Under the pieces are notes generated by a model. That model saw only the letters and a list, made by a program, of their open reading frames with translations, did no database searches and was not told where the DNA came from. Shown here one piece after another: positions 40,460-50,240 of a DNA stretch of 64,000 bases. Position 1 is the first letter of the stretch, and each line of letters begins with the position of its first letter. Made by a program: the position numbers and the translations under genes. This DNA comes from Treponema_C sp050320395 (lineage in GTDB: Bacteria; Spirochaetota; Spirochaetia; Treponematales; Treponemataceae): NCBI RefSeq assembly GCF_050320395.1, contig NZ_CP144459.1:2542001-2606000 (forward strand), in the 5' to 3' direction.

Positions 40460-41509
40460 TTATTCCGTTACAGTAATTTTTTCGCCGTAGTTGAAAATAC
40501 CCGCTTCAAATCCGCGTTCTTTTGCAAGGGCATGAACAATTCGAGGGTGAATGCCGGAAACCGCCAGCGGAAACAACGTTTCATCGTCTGCCGCCGGATT
40601 CGGTATTGTCAGCACTCGGATTAATTCATGTTTCACAGGGGCAGGCTCGTCGGTTATAACGAGAACCTTTGCACCTAATTTTGCACTGTCTAAAGCAAGC
40701 TTCCATGAAAACCGGCTTGTTTTTCCCTTTGCACAATATATCACAATTGAAAAAAGTTTTCCAACGGATTCAAAGGGGCCGTGCCTAAAAGCGCCGCCGG
40801 TAAAAGGCGAGCTTAAACACCGTGTTCCTTCCATAAAAGTTAATGCCGACTGCCGTGCGCTCGTATAAGCAGGGCCTCTTCCGACAAAGGCTATTGCGTC
40901 CCCGGGCAGTAAATGATTGACCACTTTTTGAATTTCTTCGTTCGGAACGGAGAGCAACGAATCGGCCGTTTTATCAAGGACATCAAAGAAGTCGACGGAA
41001 GGCACTTTTCTTTTTGCAAGAGTTTCTCCCATAAGGTTTAATACGGCAAGTGTATTCGTATATGTCTTTGCCGATATACTCGCTTCTTCTCCTCCGAACA
41101 AAGGAAAAACGACGTTTGCACATCTACCCAAAATACTTTCCCGATTATTTGTTATTCCGATAAGCGATGATGTAACACGTTTGTTTTCAAGCAGTTTACG
41201 TATTTCAACGCTTTCGCCTGATTGACTGGTTAAAATCGTTAAAACAGTACGATTCGGCTGCTCGGGACCGTAATACAGATATTCCCCTGCGTCCCGTACG
41301 AAAACCGGAACTTCTCCCGCGTCGATTTTCGGCAAAGCGCTGTAAACTGAAAATTCGGAAGTACCCATTCCGAGAAAGTTCAACGCAGAATGTTTATGCA
41401 CAAGAGATAACCAAGCATTAAGCGATTCAAGCCCGGTTGTTTTGTAATAAGCCACAGCGCGGTGAAGAGCTTCCGGTACTTGTAAAATTTCTTCATAAAA
41501 CTTACTCAT
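40460..41509 (-). CDS. Two-SIS-domain sugar isomerase/deaminase-like protein
   Basis: A 349-residue protein with two SIS domains, like the isomerase half of GlmS without the glutaminase: TSQSGESVEIRKLL in the first, and GRGPAYTSARQSALTFMEG with AFRHGPFE in the second. Relatives include AgaS (galactosamine-6-phosphate isomerase/deaminase) and fructosamine deglycases. An amino-sugar 6-phosphate is the likeliest substrate given the ROK kinase and RpiR partners, but the exact sugar is not decidable. AGGAG lies 11 bases before the ATG. Confidence 0.8.
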   Translation of the reverse strand: MSKFYEEILQVPEALHRAVAYYKTTGLESLNAWLSLVHKHSALNFLGMGTSEFSVYSALPKIDAGEVPVFVRDAGEYLYYGPEQPNRTVLTILTSQSGESVEIRKLLENKRVTSSLIGITNNRESILGRCANVVFPLFGGEEASISAKTYTNTLAVLNLMGETLAKRKVPSVDFFDVLDKTADSLLSVPNEEIQKVVNHLLPGDAIAFVGRGPAYTSARQSALTFMEGTRCLSSPFTGGAFRHGPFESVGKLFSIVIYCAKGKTSRFSWKLALDSAKLGAKVLVITDEPAPVKHELIRVLTIPNPAADDETLFPLAVSGIHPRIVHALAKERGFEAGIFNYGEKITVTE

Positions 41510-41558
41510 AATATTATATTCTCCTGTAAAAATATATATAACATAATTATTTTGATTA

Positions 41559-42428
41559 CTAATTGAACAGATATGCAGAGCCTAAAAGCGGCGCCGCATC
41601 CCCTATTTCCGTTTTACGAATATGAATTTTCTTTAAAAGCGGAAATTGTAAAAATGCCGGTGAAAAAAAATCAAAGTCTGTTGAAACCGAGCCTCCAAAA
41701 ATGATTATATGTGGATCAAGGATATTGACCACTTGGCATAATAATTGTGCCAAATATGTTCCGTATTCGTTAAAACATTGAAGTGCATACGGGTTATGTA
41801 ATTCGGCTTCTTGATGTAATTCTTTCCCGGAAATTGCTTTTCCGGAAATTTTTTCATACAGCTTTTCCAAAGATTGCCCGCTTAGATATCTGTCTATTAT
41901 TGAATTGTTTTCCGGTTTGTCGATTATCGACGCCGGAGAACGCCAGATCTCTCCCGCTTGTCCCCAAGCTCCTTTAAATATATTTCCGTTTATTACAATT
42001 CCTAAGCCGACACTTGTTCCGAGTGTGAAAGTGAGTAATATTTTTCCATCTTTATCGATTATTCGACTGTATTCTCCTAAAGCAAAACATGCGGCGTCGT
42101 TTTCCAGTATTATCGGTCTTTCTAATTGTTCGGACAGTTTTTGTGCAAGAGGATAATTCGGCATGGTCGGAAGATTTTTGCATGGGTCAAGACAGCCGTC
42201 TGTAACCGATGTGGGAACGCCAATCCCGAGCGGACAATTTTTTACCCCCGTTTCTTGTTCGGCCGAACGAATCAGTTTCAATATATCATTCACTATGTCT
42301 TTTGCGGGGCGATTGCGCTGCGTGGAACAGCGGAAAATTCGGCTTTTAACAATCGTATCTTCTACCAAGGCACAGCGCATTTGCGTTCCGCCGAGATCAA
42401 AGCCCCAAACGAGTTTTTTCTTTATCAT
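41559..42428 (-). CDS. ROK-family sugar kinase lacking the zinc cysteines
   Basis: A 289-residue kinase. Phosphate loop FDLGGTQMRCAL, catalytic Asp in LENDAACFALGE, adenosine motif IIIFGGSV. The usual ROK zinc motif CxCGxxGCxE after GxAGE is absent: GQAGEIWRSPASI leads straight on. It probably phosphorylates the sugar imported by the divergent ABC system. Its promoter TTTACA-17-TATAAT (42436-42464) ends 7 bases before the ATG, so it is predicted leaderless. Confidence 0.85.
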   Translation of the reverse strand: MIKKKLVWGFDLGGTQMRCALVEDTIVKSRIFRCSTQRNRPAKDIVNDILKLIRSAEQETGVKNCPLGIGVPTSVTDGCLDPCKNLPTMPNYPLAQKLSEQLERPIILENDAACFALGEYSRIIDKDGKILLTFTLGTSVGLGIVINGNIFKGAWGQAGEIWRSPASIIDKPENNSIIDRYLSGQSLEKLYEKISGKAISGKELHQEAELHNPYALQCFNEYGTYLAQLLCQVVNILDPHIIIFGGSVSTDFDFFSPAFLQFPLLKKIHIRKTEIGDAAPLLGSAYLFN

Positions 42429-42435
42429 GGGTCGG

Positions 42436-42464
42436 ATTATATATCCAAAAGAACATTTTGTAAA
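42436..42464 (-). promoter_or_regulatory. Promoter of the ROK-SIS-rpiR operon
   Basis: On the minus strand, TTTACA (42464-42459), 17 bases, TATAAT (42441-42436). A GGAT/ATCC repeat (42434-42446) encloses the -10 and may be an RpiR site. Confidence 0.7.
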
Positions 42465-42507
42465 GGATTTTTTATCCGCCTGATACCTACTCTTGGATAT
42501 TTTATAC

Positions 42508-42536
42508 TTGACAGCAGGTTAAAACGGATATAATAT
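42508..42536 (+). promoter_or_regulatory. Promoter of the ABC importer operon
   Basis: TTGACA (42508-42513), then TATAAT at 42529 (15-base spacer) or TAATAT at 42531 (17-base spacer). It leaves a leader of about 75 bases with no recognised riboswitch. Confidence 0.6.
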
Positions 42537-42620
42537 TCTTATTGAGTGCTTCGCAAAAACAGAATGCACTTATACTTAAACAGGAAAGTATAAGTGCCAT
42601 AGATTTTAGGAGGTATGTGT

Positions 42621-43886
42621 ATGAAAAAGAGTTTAATGATTATCGGCTGCGTTTTTATTTTTGTTCATCTCTTTGCTGTTGGTGCTAAAGAGGAGAATAA
42701 AGGACAGAGTGGGGAAAAAGTTTTAATCCGCTTTCTGGGTATGGCACAAGCCGCCTACTCCGAACAAAACGTCAATGATATGACAACGGATTTTATGAAA
42801 AAGCATCAAAATATCGTTGTTCAAACAGAATTCGTTCCTTATGAAGAGTTGCGAAATAAAACGATGCTTGCATACGGCTCAAATAATCCCTATGATGCCG
42901 TATTGGTTGACGACATTTGGTATGCGGAATACGCCGAAAAAGGTATTATTTCCGATATCACTTCGCAAGTTCCACAGAAGTATAAAGAAGGTGTATTGGG
43001 CGGCGGCTGGAATTTTACGACTAAAAAACAAAAGATTGTCGGTCTACCGTGGTTTTTGGATTGTATGTATCTTTTTTATAATAAGGACATGCTTGCTCGT
43101 GCAGGATACATAAAAGGTCCAAAGGATATTGAAGAAATGGTCGAGATGGCGAAGACAATTAAAGCAAAAGGTATTTGTGAATATCCGTTTGCTTTCAGTC
43201 TTGCACAGGCAGAAGCTTTAATTTGCGTGTATTCCAATCTATTGGAAGCCTACGGTGCGGAATATCAAGATAAAGACGGTAATTGGATTATTGATAAAAC
43301 CGGCATTAAACCTTTAGAATTTCTTATTCGACTCAAAGACGATAAACTTTTAAATCCGAACTCAATCGAATATCTGGAAGAGGATGTGCGCAGAGTATTT
43401 TCAGGCGGAGACTGTGCCTTTACTATGAATTGGCTTTATATGTACGCCTTGGCTTCCGATCCTACCGAAAGTAAATTGACAAAAGAACAAGTCGGAATTT
43501 CCGTTCTTCCCGGAATAAAAGGCGGAAAAAAATATGCCGCTATGAGTGGTTCAATGGGGCTGTCCGTTGTTTCAAAAACAAAGCACCCTAAAGAAACAAT
43601 GGAATACATTTTGTATCTTTGCAGTAAAGAAGTTCAGGATAAGTATTCAAATCTTCAGCTTCCGGTATGGACGGCATCATATGACGATCCTGCGATTATT
43701 TCCGATAAAGAAGAACTTGCAGCGACGGCAAAAATTGCGTTCAATATTATGAATGCGCGGCCGAGTTCGGTAAATTATCAGGAAGCAAGCGCCATTTTGC
43801 AGCAATATATACAAAAAGCCCTATACGGTGAGCTGAATGCACAGGCAGCACTCAGTAAGGCAGTTGCGGCAATAAATAAATTGTAA
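42621..43886 (+). CDS. Carbohydrate ABC importer, substrate-binding protein (family 1)
   Basis: A 421-residue MalE-like solute-binding protein: signal peptide, then LIRFLGMAQAAYSEQNVNDM, the PYDAVLVDDIWYAEYAEKG hinge and a late GGDCAFTMNWLYM segment. The lipobox cysteine usual for such proteins is missing (LFAVGAKEEN), so it is probably cleaved by signal peptidase I and free in the periplasm. ATG 42621 lies 7 bases after AGGAGG; the ATG at 42615 is too close to it. First gene of a three-gene importer operon. Confidence 0.88.
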   Translation: MKKSLMIIGCVFIFVHLFAVGAKEENKGQSGEKVLIRFLGMAQAAYSEQNVNDMTTDFMKKHQNIVVQTEFVPYEELRNKTMLAYGSNNPYDAVLVDDIWYAEYAEKGIISDITSQVPQKYKEGVLGGGWNFTTKKQKIVGLPWFLDCMYLFYNKDMLARAGYIKGPKDIEEMVEMAKTIKAKGICEYPFAFSLAQAEALICVYSNLLEAYGAEYQDKDGNWIIDKTGIKPLEFLIRLKDDKLLNPNSIEYLEEDVRRVFSGGDCAFTMNWLYMYALASDPTESKLTKEQVGISVLPGIKGGKKYAAMSGSMGLSVVSKTKHPKETMEYILYLCSKEVQDKYSNLQLPVWTASYDDPAIISDKEELAATAKIAFNIMNARPSSVNYQEASAILQQYIQKALYGELNAQAALSKAVAAINKL

Positions 43887-43892
43887 TTAATT

Positions 43893-44795
43893 ATGAAGAA
43901 ACGGAACCTTTCATATCGGCATACTGTTTTACTCATACCGATGCTTGTTTTGATGGTTTTGATTATTGCTTGGCCGCTTATTCAAACCTTTATTATAAGT
44001 TTTACGGATGCCGATTTGTTGGGAGATGAAAGGCATGTTGTCGGCTTAAAAAACTTCATAAGTGCATTTTGTAGTGTAGACTTTTTGGCGTCGTTAAAAG
44101 TTTCCGGAACTTTTGCTTTGGTGAATGTTACGTTGGAAATACTGGTCGGTACACTGGTCGCTTTGCTGTTAAATCAGCCGCTCAAAGGTATAAAATTGGT
44201 TAGAAGTCTTTTGGTTCTTCCTTGGGCGGTACCGACTGTTGTCAACGCCATAATGTGGCGCCTTATTTACAATCCTGAATACGGCGCATTAAATTCTTTA
44301 CTTTATCAACTTAGAATGATAAAAACGTATACGAGCTGGCTGGGAGATACAAACAGGGCATTACTTTGTATTATGTTTGCAGATCTTTGGAAAAATTTTT
44401 CTTTGGTGTCATTGATTGTGCTTGCATCGTTACAAACTTTATCGCATGATGAAACGGAAGCGGCTGTTATCGATGGCGCCAATACATGGCAACGGTTTAC
44501 GGCGGTTACGTTGCCGCATATTATTCCTGCAATTCAAATTGCCCTGGTGTTGCGCATAATTGAAGCCGTCAAAGTTTTTGATATTATATATGTAATGACA
44601 AAAGGCGGACCTGCAAATAAAACAAGGTCTGCAAGCATTTTTATATATCAGAAAGCTTTTACGGAGGCAAAACTCGGCTTTGGGGCGGCCCTTGCTATAA
44701 TTATGGTGTGTCTTATTATGATTTTTATCTTTGCTTATATGAGAATTATCCTTCCGAAACAATATACAAAAAATACTGCACGGGGCGATAAATGA
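43893..44795 (+). CDS. Carbohydrate ABC importer permease (MalF-like)
   Basis: A 300-residue protein with six membrane segments and the EAA loop ETEAAVIDGANTWQRFTAVT, which docks the ATPase. It starts 6 bases after the binding-protein stop with no clear Shine-Dalgarno, so translation is probably coupled. It pairs with the next permease. Confidence 0.9.
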   Translation: MKKRNLSYRHTVLLIPMLVLMVLIIAWPLIQTFIISFTDADLLGDERHVVGLKNFISAFCSVDFLASLKVSGTFALVNVTLEILVGTLVALLLNQPLKGIKLVRSLLVLPWAVPTVVNAIMWRLIYNPEYGALNSLLYQLRMIKTYTSWLGDTNRALLCIMFADLWKNFSLVSLIVLASLQTLSHDETEAAVIDGANTWQRFTAVTLPHIIPAIQIALVLRIIEAVKVFDIIYVMTKGGPANKTRSASIFIYQKAFTEAKLGFGAALAIIMVCLIMIFIFAYMRIILPKQYTKNTARGDK

Positions 44796-45637
44796 AACAA
44801 AAACGTTTGATTATCATTTTGCAATATATAGCGATAATTGTATTGGTTGTGTATATTATTGCTCCGTTTCTTTGGTTAATACTTATGTCGATAAGTTCTT
44901 CTGCAGACTTAACTGAGAAGCCGTTGCGATGGATACCCGCAAAACCTACGGTAGATTCATTTAAAAGCCTTCTTGTTTTAGACAAAAACAGCCGAGGAGA
45001 AACTTTTTTGTTTGCATTGCGGAACAGTTTTCGTACTTCGATTTTTACTGTTTGTATTTCTCTTGTAGCTGCTATTCCTGCTTCTTGGGTGTTTTCCCGC
45101 TATCCGGGAAAAAAGAATTTTATTCTTCGTTGTGCAGTTTTTACCTTTATGCTACCACCAGTTGCATACGCACTGCCTCTGTATCGGCTTTTAAGTAATA
45201 ACGGGATGCTTGATAAATCCTGGGCACTTTCTCTTGTATATTGCACAATTGTTTTGCCTTTTTGTGTCTGGCTTCTTAAAGATGCTGTTGATACCATTCC
45301 CTTTGCCCTTGAAGAAGCAGCGGTTTTAGACGGAGCGGGAATTTTTGTTCGTATATTTCAAGTTGTAATACCGTTACTACTTCCCTCTCTCGGAACAGTC
45401 GCATTATTGGCATTAATTATGGCGTGGGATGAGTATTTTTATGCTATGTTGTTTACAAATAGTAAGAATGCGCTTACTTTGCCCGTCGTAATATCAAACC
45501 TTGCAAGCGGCAGGCAGGCAAATTACAGTTTAATTGCAGCGGCAGGAGTTGTAACTTCTTTTCCGCCGGTTCTTATCGGTATGATTTTTCAAAGATCCCT
45601 TATTAAAGGACTTTCTGCTGGTGCTGTTAAAGAGTAG
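44792..45637 (+). CDS. Carbohydrate ABC importer permease (MalG-like)
   Basis: A 281-residue protein with six membrane segments and the EAA loop EEAAVLDGAGIFVRIFQVVI. Its start overlaps the preceding stop (ATGA). No ATP-binding subunit follows; such CUT1 importers often share an MsmK/UgpC-type ATPase encoded elsewhere. A perfect 20-bp palindrome directly follows the stop codon. Confidence 0.9.
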   Translation: MKQKRLIIILQYIAIIVLVVYIIAPFLWLILMSISSSADLTEKPLRWIPAKPTVDSFKSLLVLDKNSRGETFLFALRNSFRTSIFTVCISLVAAIPASWVFSRYPGKKNFILRCAVFTFMLPPVAYALPLYRLLSNNGMLDKSWALSLVYCTIVLPFCVWLLKDAVDTIPFALEEAAVLDGAGIFVRIFQVVIPLLLPSLGTVALLALIMAWDEYFYAMLFTNSKNALTLPVVISNLASGRQANYSLIAAAGVVTSFPPVLIGMIFQRSLIKGLSAGAVKE

Positions 45638-45656
45638 CGGTTTCGGCCGAAACCGC
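45637..45656. repeat. Perfect 20-bp palindrome after the importer operon
   Basis: GCGGTTTCGG joined to CCGAAACCGC with no loop. It abuts the permease stop codon. There is no T run, so it is either a processing or stabilising hairpin at the mRNA end or a protein-binding site. Confidence 0.7.
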
Positions 45657-45787
45657 CAACAAAGAAATTCCGCGCTTGTTTACGGTACGCAGAAAAGAAC
45701 CGCGGGAAAGAGGCGGCCCTAAAAGTCTTTGATACCCGCTTTTAAATATAACCGCTTTACGATTTTTATAAAATCAATATAATCATT

Positions 45788-47638
45788 ATGGTGAATATGA
45801 TGAATTTTTCTTATACGGGTTACACATCCTCTTTTGACGCGGCCGTCGTCGGTGCCGGGCATGCAGGCCTTGAAGCCGCCCTTGCTTTGGCGCGGCGCGG
45901 TTTCCAAACGATTATCATAACCCAGTCCATAGATGCAATATGCCGCCTTTCGTGCAATCCTTCTATCGGCGGTATTTCCAAAGGGAACATCGTTAAAGAA
46001 ATAGACGCACTCGGCGGCGAAATGGCACACCTTATCGATAAAAGCATGATTCAATACCGGCTTTTAAACCGCAGCAAGGGGCCTGCCGTGCAAGCGCCGC
46101 GCTCTCAAGCCGACAAACAGCTCTACGCTTCTTTAGCCCGCCGCCTTTTGGAAAGCGAACCGAATCTCTACCTGTTGCAGGATACGGTAACCGCTTTGGA
46201 AACGGTTGACGTTTCCCCCAACCGCCGAAAACTTACCGGCCTTGTTACGCAGCGCGGAAGGCATATTCCCGTGCGCACGGCCGTTCTTACCACCGGAACT
46301 TTTTTAGGCGGCAAAATCTTTATCGGCGATTACGATGAGCCTTGCGGCCGCTTGGGAGAAACGGGCGCCTTCGGCCTTACCGAATCCCTTGTGTCTTTGG
46401 GCTTTAGCGTCGGACGCTTAAAAACGGGAACGCCCCCGCGCCTTTTGCGCTCTTCAATCGATTTTTCGCGCTTGGAAATTCAGCACGGCGACGATGAAGT
46501 TTTGCCCTTTTCTTTCGATACCGAAAAAATAGAGCGCCCCATGGTTCCCTGCTATCTTGCGTATACGAATGAAAAAACGCACGCTATGATCCGCGAAAAC
46601 ATAGGCCTTTCGCCCCTGTACAGCGGAAAAATAAACGGCATAGGACCGCGCTATTGTCCGTCCATAGAGGATAAGGTTATGCGCTTTGCCGACCGGCAGC
46701 GCCACCAGCTTTTTGTCGAACCCGAAGGACTCGACACCGACGAAATGTATTTAAACGGCCTTTCTTCGTCGCTTCCCGAATCGGTGCAGGATGCTTATTT
46801 ACGGACAATTGCCGGCTTTGAGCATGCCGTCATGACGCGCCCCGGCTACGCGGTTGAATATGACTTTATAGACCCCACCCAATTAAGTGCAGGCCTTGAA
46901 ACAAAGCGCGTCGCAGGCCTTTTTACCGCAGGACAGATAAACGGAACTTCCGGCTACGAAGAGGCGGCGGGACAGGGGCTTATCGCCGGAATCAACGCGG
47001 GAAGCTATGCGGCCGCACACAAAAAGCTCTGCGGCGAAAAAGTTGAAGGACATGCCGACCGCCTTCACGATATACCCGAATACGAAAGCCTTGTTTTACG
47101 CCGCGATGAAGCATACATCGGCGTTCTTATCGACGACTTGGTAACCTTGGGCACAAAGGAGCCTTACCGCATGTTTACCGCGCGCGCCGAATACCGCTTA
47201 AAACTGCGCCACGATACGGCGGACGAGCGCTTAACCGAAAAGGGTTTTAAAGCCGGTCTTAAAAGCGAAGCGCAAATGCAGCGGGTGCGCGACAAAGTGC
47301 GTATGCGCAACGAAATTTTAGCCTATTTGGAAAACAATCCCGCATCCGCCGCAAAAGAAGAGCCTGAAAACGGCTTTGACAAAACGGCGTGGAAAAATGC
47401 GTGCATAGATTATAAGTACAAGTACTATATCGAAAAACAGGACAGGCGCGTCGAAAAAATGCACCGCATGGAAGGCGCCCTCATTCCCGCCGATTTCGAT
47501 TACGCTTCGATTCCCGCCCTCTCTGCGGAAACGCGCCAAAAACTTGAAACCGTCCGCCCGCGCACACTCGGACAAGCCGCCCGCATTTCCGGCATCCGCA
47601 ATTCGGACATTATGCTTTTAATGGTGTATGTGAAGTAG
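45788..47638 (+). CDS. mnmG: tRNA uridine-5-carboxymethylaminomethyl modification enzyme MnmG
   Basis: A 616-residue FAD protein that works with MnmE on wobble uridines. FAD motif VVGAGHAGLEAALALARRG, then SCNPSIGGISKGNIVKEIDALGG, PPRLLRSSIDF, and the C-terminal tRNA-binding helices ending LGQAARISGIRNSDIMLLMVY. TATAAT at 45778 lies 4 bases before the first ATG. The ATGs at 45797 and 45800 are equally good starts and fit the promoter better. Confidence 0.94.
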   Translation: MVNMMNFSYTGYTSSFDAAVVGAGHAGLEAALALARRGFQTIIITQSIDAICRLSCNPSIGGISKGNIVKEIDALGGEMAHLIDKSMIQYRLLNRSKGPAVQAPRSQADKQLYASLARRLLESEPNLYLLQDTVTALETVDVSPNRRKLTGLVTQRGRHIPVRTAVLTTGTFLGGKIFIGDYDEPCGRLGETGAFGLTESLVSLGFSVGRLKTGTPPRLLRSSIDFSRLEIQHGDDEVLPFSFDTEKIERPMVPCYLAYTNEKTHAMIRENIGLSPLYSGKINGIGPRYCPSIEDKVMRFADRQRHQLFVEPEGLDTDEMYLNGLSSSLPESVQDAYLRTIAGFEHAVMTRPGYAVEYDFIDPTQLSAGLETKRVAGLFTAGQINGTSGYEEAAGQGLIAGINAGSYAAAHKKLCGEKVEGHADRLHDIPEYESLVLRRDEAYIGVLIDDLVTLGTKEPYRMFTARAEYRLKLRHDTADERLTEKGFKAGLKSEAQMQRVRDKVRMRNEILAYLENNPASAAKEEPENGFDKTAWKNACIDYKYKYYIEKQDRRVEKMHRMEGALIPADFDYASIPALSAETRQKLETVRPRTLGQAARISGIRNSDIMLLMVYVK

Positions 47639-47678
47639 CGATGAGCTCGAATGAGAACGATTCCAATAATTCAAACTT

Positions 47679-48437
47679 TTACGCACAGACAACGCGGACG
47701 TTTTTCTTTTCCAAGTCCGCTTTTAATTCCGGAGGGATTCCGTCATCGGTAATAACCGTATGCACTTCTTTTGCCGAAAACAGGCGGGCAACACTGCGCG
47801 CTCCGAATTTTGACGAATCGGAAAGAACAAAGATTTTATCGGCATTTTTACTGATTGTTTTAACCGTTCCCGCCCGTGTGTGGTTTTCCTGAGAAAAACC
47901 GTGTTCGGCCGTATAGCCGTCAATACCCGTAAACAATTTATCCACATGATATTCTTTTGCGCACATTTCCGTTATCGAACCGACCATAACCTGTGCATCA
48001 TTTTGATAATCTCCGCCCAATAAAACGGTTTTTGCACTGGGAATGTGCCGTATGTAGCCGGCTATAAAAGCCGAATTGGTGATGATGGTAATGTCCTTTG
48101 CCGCCGTTGCTATCTCCATCGCCAACAAGGCACAGGTGCTTCCCGATTCAATCATAACGGTTTCGCCGGGAGTTAAAAAGGACAAGGCTTTTTTTGCAAT
48201 TTTTTGCTTTATTTCATATGCATAAGACAGCCGCGAATTTATATCGTCATGAGAAACCCGCAGTGCATAACCGTGAAAGCGGCGCAAAAGCCCCTTGTCT
48301 TCCAATATTTGCAAGTCTTTCCGTATAGTAACGGTAGAAACTTTGATGCGGTCGGCTATTTGCTTTACATTCAATTTATCATGTTCGTTTAATAAATTTA
48401 CGATTGTCAACTGCCGCTGTATGATATCCGTTCCCAT
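47679..48437 (-). CDS. DeoR-family regulator of the sugar/glycyl-radical locus
   Basis: A 252-residue repressor: N-terminal DeoR HTH (IIQRQLTIVNLLNEHDKLNV, KVSTVTIRKDLQILEDKGLLRR) and a C-terminal sensor domain related to ribose-5-phosphate isomerase (VMIESGSTCALLA, DKLFTGIDGYT, LSDSSKFG). It should sense a phosphosugar. It diverges from the rbsABC-like operon. A 14-bp palindrome covers its own -10, implying self-control. Confidence 0.9.
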   Translation of the reverse strand: MGTDIIQRQLTIVNLLNEHDKLNVKQIADRIKVSTVTIRKDLQILEDKGLLRRFHGYALRVSHDDINSRLSYAYEIKQKIAKKALSFLTPGETVMIESGSTCALLAMEIATAAKDITIITNSAFIAGYIRHIPSAKTVLLGGDYQNDAQVMVGSITEMCAKEYHVDKLFTGIDGYTAEHGFSQENHTRAGTVKTISKNADKIFVLSDSSKFGARSVARLFSAKEVHTVITDDGIPPELKADLEKKNVRVVCA

Positions 48438-48444
48438 AATGCTT

Positions 48445-48475
48445 TATTCTATAGAATAGGCTTACTCCTTGTCAA
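48445..48475 (-). promoter_or_regulatory. deoR-type gene promoter with a 14-bp palindromic operator
   Basis: On the minus strand, TTGACA (48475-48470), 16 bases, TATAGA (48453-48448). The perfect palindrome TATTCTATAGAATA (48445-48458) covers the -10. The -10 ends 10 bases before the ATG, leaving little or no leader. Confidence 0.7.
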
Positions 48476-48573
48476 CCGAGTATTTTTCAAAAGACGGCAG
48501 CAATACTTATTGAACATCTTTGAACGGCAATAAAACAAGTTTTATTCGAAAGATAAATAATTATAAAAAAAAC

Positions 48574-48602
48574 TTGACAGATAGATAAACACGTGTTAGC
48601 AT
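48574..48602 (+). promoter_or_regulatory. Promoter of the rbsABC-like operon
   Basis: TTGACA (48574-48579), 17 bases, TAGCAT (48597-48602). A 10-bp palindrome AACACGTGTT (48588-48597) lies in the spacer and could be an operator. The leader is about 70 bases. Confidence 0.6.
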
Positions 48603-48681
48603 ATAGTATCAAAGCCATTTTTCTTTTATTTGAATACAAAAAGCTTTTATTCGAAAACTTACAAATATTTGAGGAACAATA

Positions 48682-50166
48682 ATGCATACCGCCGTTTTAA
48701 AGATGAATCGTATTTCCAAAGCCTTTCCCGGAGTCCAAGCATTGGAAGCCGTCGATTTTGAGCTGTACAAGGGAGAAGTACATGCTCTGATGGGAGAAAA
48801 CGGAGCCGGAAAATCGACATTAATGAAAATCTTAAACGGCATGCATAAAGCCGACAGCGGCTCGATAGAAATTAACGGCAAAACGGTACAGCCGCAAAAT
48901 TCTCATGCCGCCTTAAAGCTGGGAGTATCAATGATTCATCAAGAATTGAGTCCCATTCCCGATATGACGGTTGCCGAGAATATCTTTTTGGGGCACTTAC
49001 CCGGCAAAATCTTTGTGCATAAAAAAAAGCTGAACGAACAAACAAAGGCGCTTTTTGAAAAATTGTCTTTACCCGTTATTCCGCCGCATTTGCGTATGAA
49101 CACGCTGAGTATCGCGCAAATCCAAATGGTGGAAATCGTAAAAGCCATTTCATATAACTCTCAAATCATAGTTATGGACGAGCCTACCTCGGCAATAGCG
49201 GATGCCGAAGTGGAAATGCTGTTCGATATAATCAAACGTTTAACCGCAAACGGCATTTCGATTATTTATATTTCGCATAAGATGGACGAGATATTCCGTA
49301 TTTCGGACAGAATTTCCGTTATGCGCGACGGAAAAATGATAGGAACCGAAATAAGTACGCAATTGGATTCGTCCCGGCTCATCGGCATGATGGTCGGCCG
49401 CGATGTGTGTCATTTGTTTAAAAGAAATGCAAAACAAATCGGAGATGTAAAAATGTCCGTGCAGGGACTGTGTTCCGAAAATTGTTTTGAAGATGTTTCG
49501 TTTGAGCTTCATAAAGGAGAAATATTGGGCATTACGGGCTTAATCGGTTCAAAGCGGACCGAGCTTGTAGAATCGATTTTCGGCTTGCGGCCCGTAACTG
49601 CGGGAAAAATATTTATCGACGGTAACGAAGTACGCATAAAAAAGCCCTGCGATGCGATTAAAAAACGTATTGCATTGGTAACCGAAGACAGAAAGCGGCA
49701 AGGACTGTTTTTGGACAAGTCCGTAACATTCAATACGTCGATTGCGAATCTTATTAATATGTTTTTCGGCCCCTTTATCAATAAAAAAATCGAAAAAAAG
49801 GAATGCGAAGCCGTTTTAAAAAAGCTGTGTGTAAAAGCGTCCGGCTTTACAATTCCCGTTTCATCCTTATCGGGCGGTAACCAGCAAAAGGTCGTATTGG
49901 CAAAGTGGCTTTCCACAGTTCCCGAAATACTGATACTTGACGAACCGACGCGCGGTATCGACGTTAAAGCAAAACAGGAAATATACGTGCTTATAGACAG
50001 TCTGGCAAACGCGGGTAAGGCCGTTATCGTTATATCGTCCGAAATGCCGGAAATTCTTGCTTTAAGCGACCGCATTCTTGTAATGAACAGCGGTAAGGTC
50101 CGCGGAATTTTGGAAGGCGACAATATCAATAAAGAAGAAATACTTGCGCACGCACTTATGTTTTAA
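48682..50166 (+). CDS. RbsA-type sugar ABC importer ATPase (two ABC domains)
   Basis: A 494-residue fused double ATPase. The first domain has Walker A GENGAGKSTLMK and Walker B IIVMDEPTSAIA. The second has a degenerate Walker A (GLIGSKRTEL) but a good signature (LSGGNQQKVVLAKWLS) and Walker B (ILILDEPTRGID), as is normal for the CUT2 family. It powers import of a monosaccharide or polyol with the two genes that follow. Confidence 0.93.
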   Translation: MHTAVLKMNRISKAFPGVQALEAVDFELYKGEVHALMGENGAGKSTLMKILNGMHKADSGSIEINGKTVQPQNSHAALKLGVSMIHQELSPIPDMTVAENIFLGHLPGKIFVHKKKLNEQTKALFEKLSLPVIPPHLRMNTLSIAQIQMVEIVKAISYNSQIIVMDEPTSAIADAEVEMLFDIIKRLTANGISIIYISHKMDEIFRISDRISVMRDGKMIGTEISTQLDSSRLIGMMVGRDVCHLFKRNAKQIGDVKMSVQGLCSENCFEDVSFELHKGEILGITGLIGSKRTELVESIFGLRPVTAGKIFIDGNEVRIKKPCDAIKKRIALVTEDRKRQGLFLDKSVTFNTSIANLINMFFGPFINKKIEKKECEAVLKKLCVKASGFTIPVSSLSGGNQQKVVLAKWLSTVPEILILDEPTRGIDVKAKQEIYVLIDSLANAGKAVIVISSEMPEILALSDRILVMNSGKVRGILEGDNINKEEILAHALMF

Positions 50167-50240
50167 CCTAATAAAAGAAGCGGCCTAAAACGACGGTAAG
50201 GCCGCTTTACATATTTTAATGCGGTTTTTATGGAGGATGA

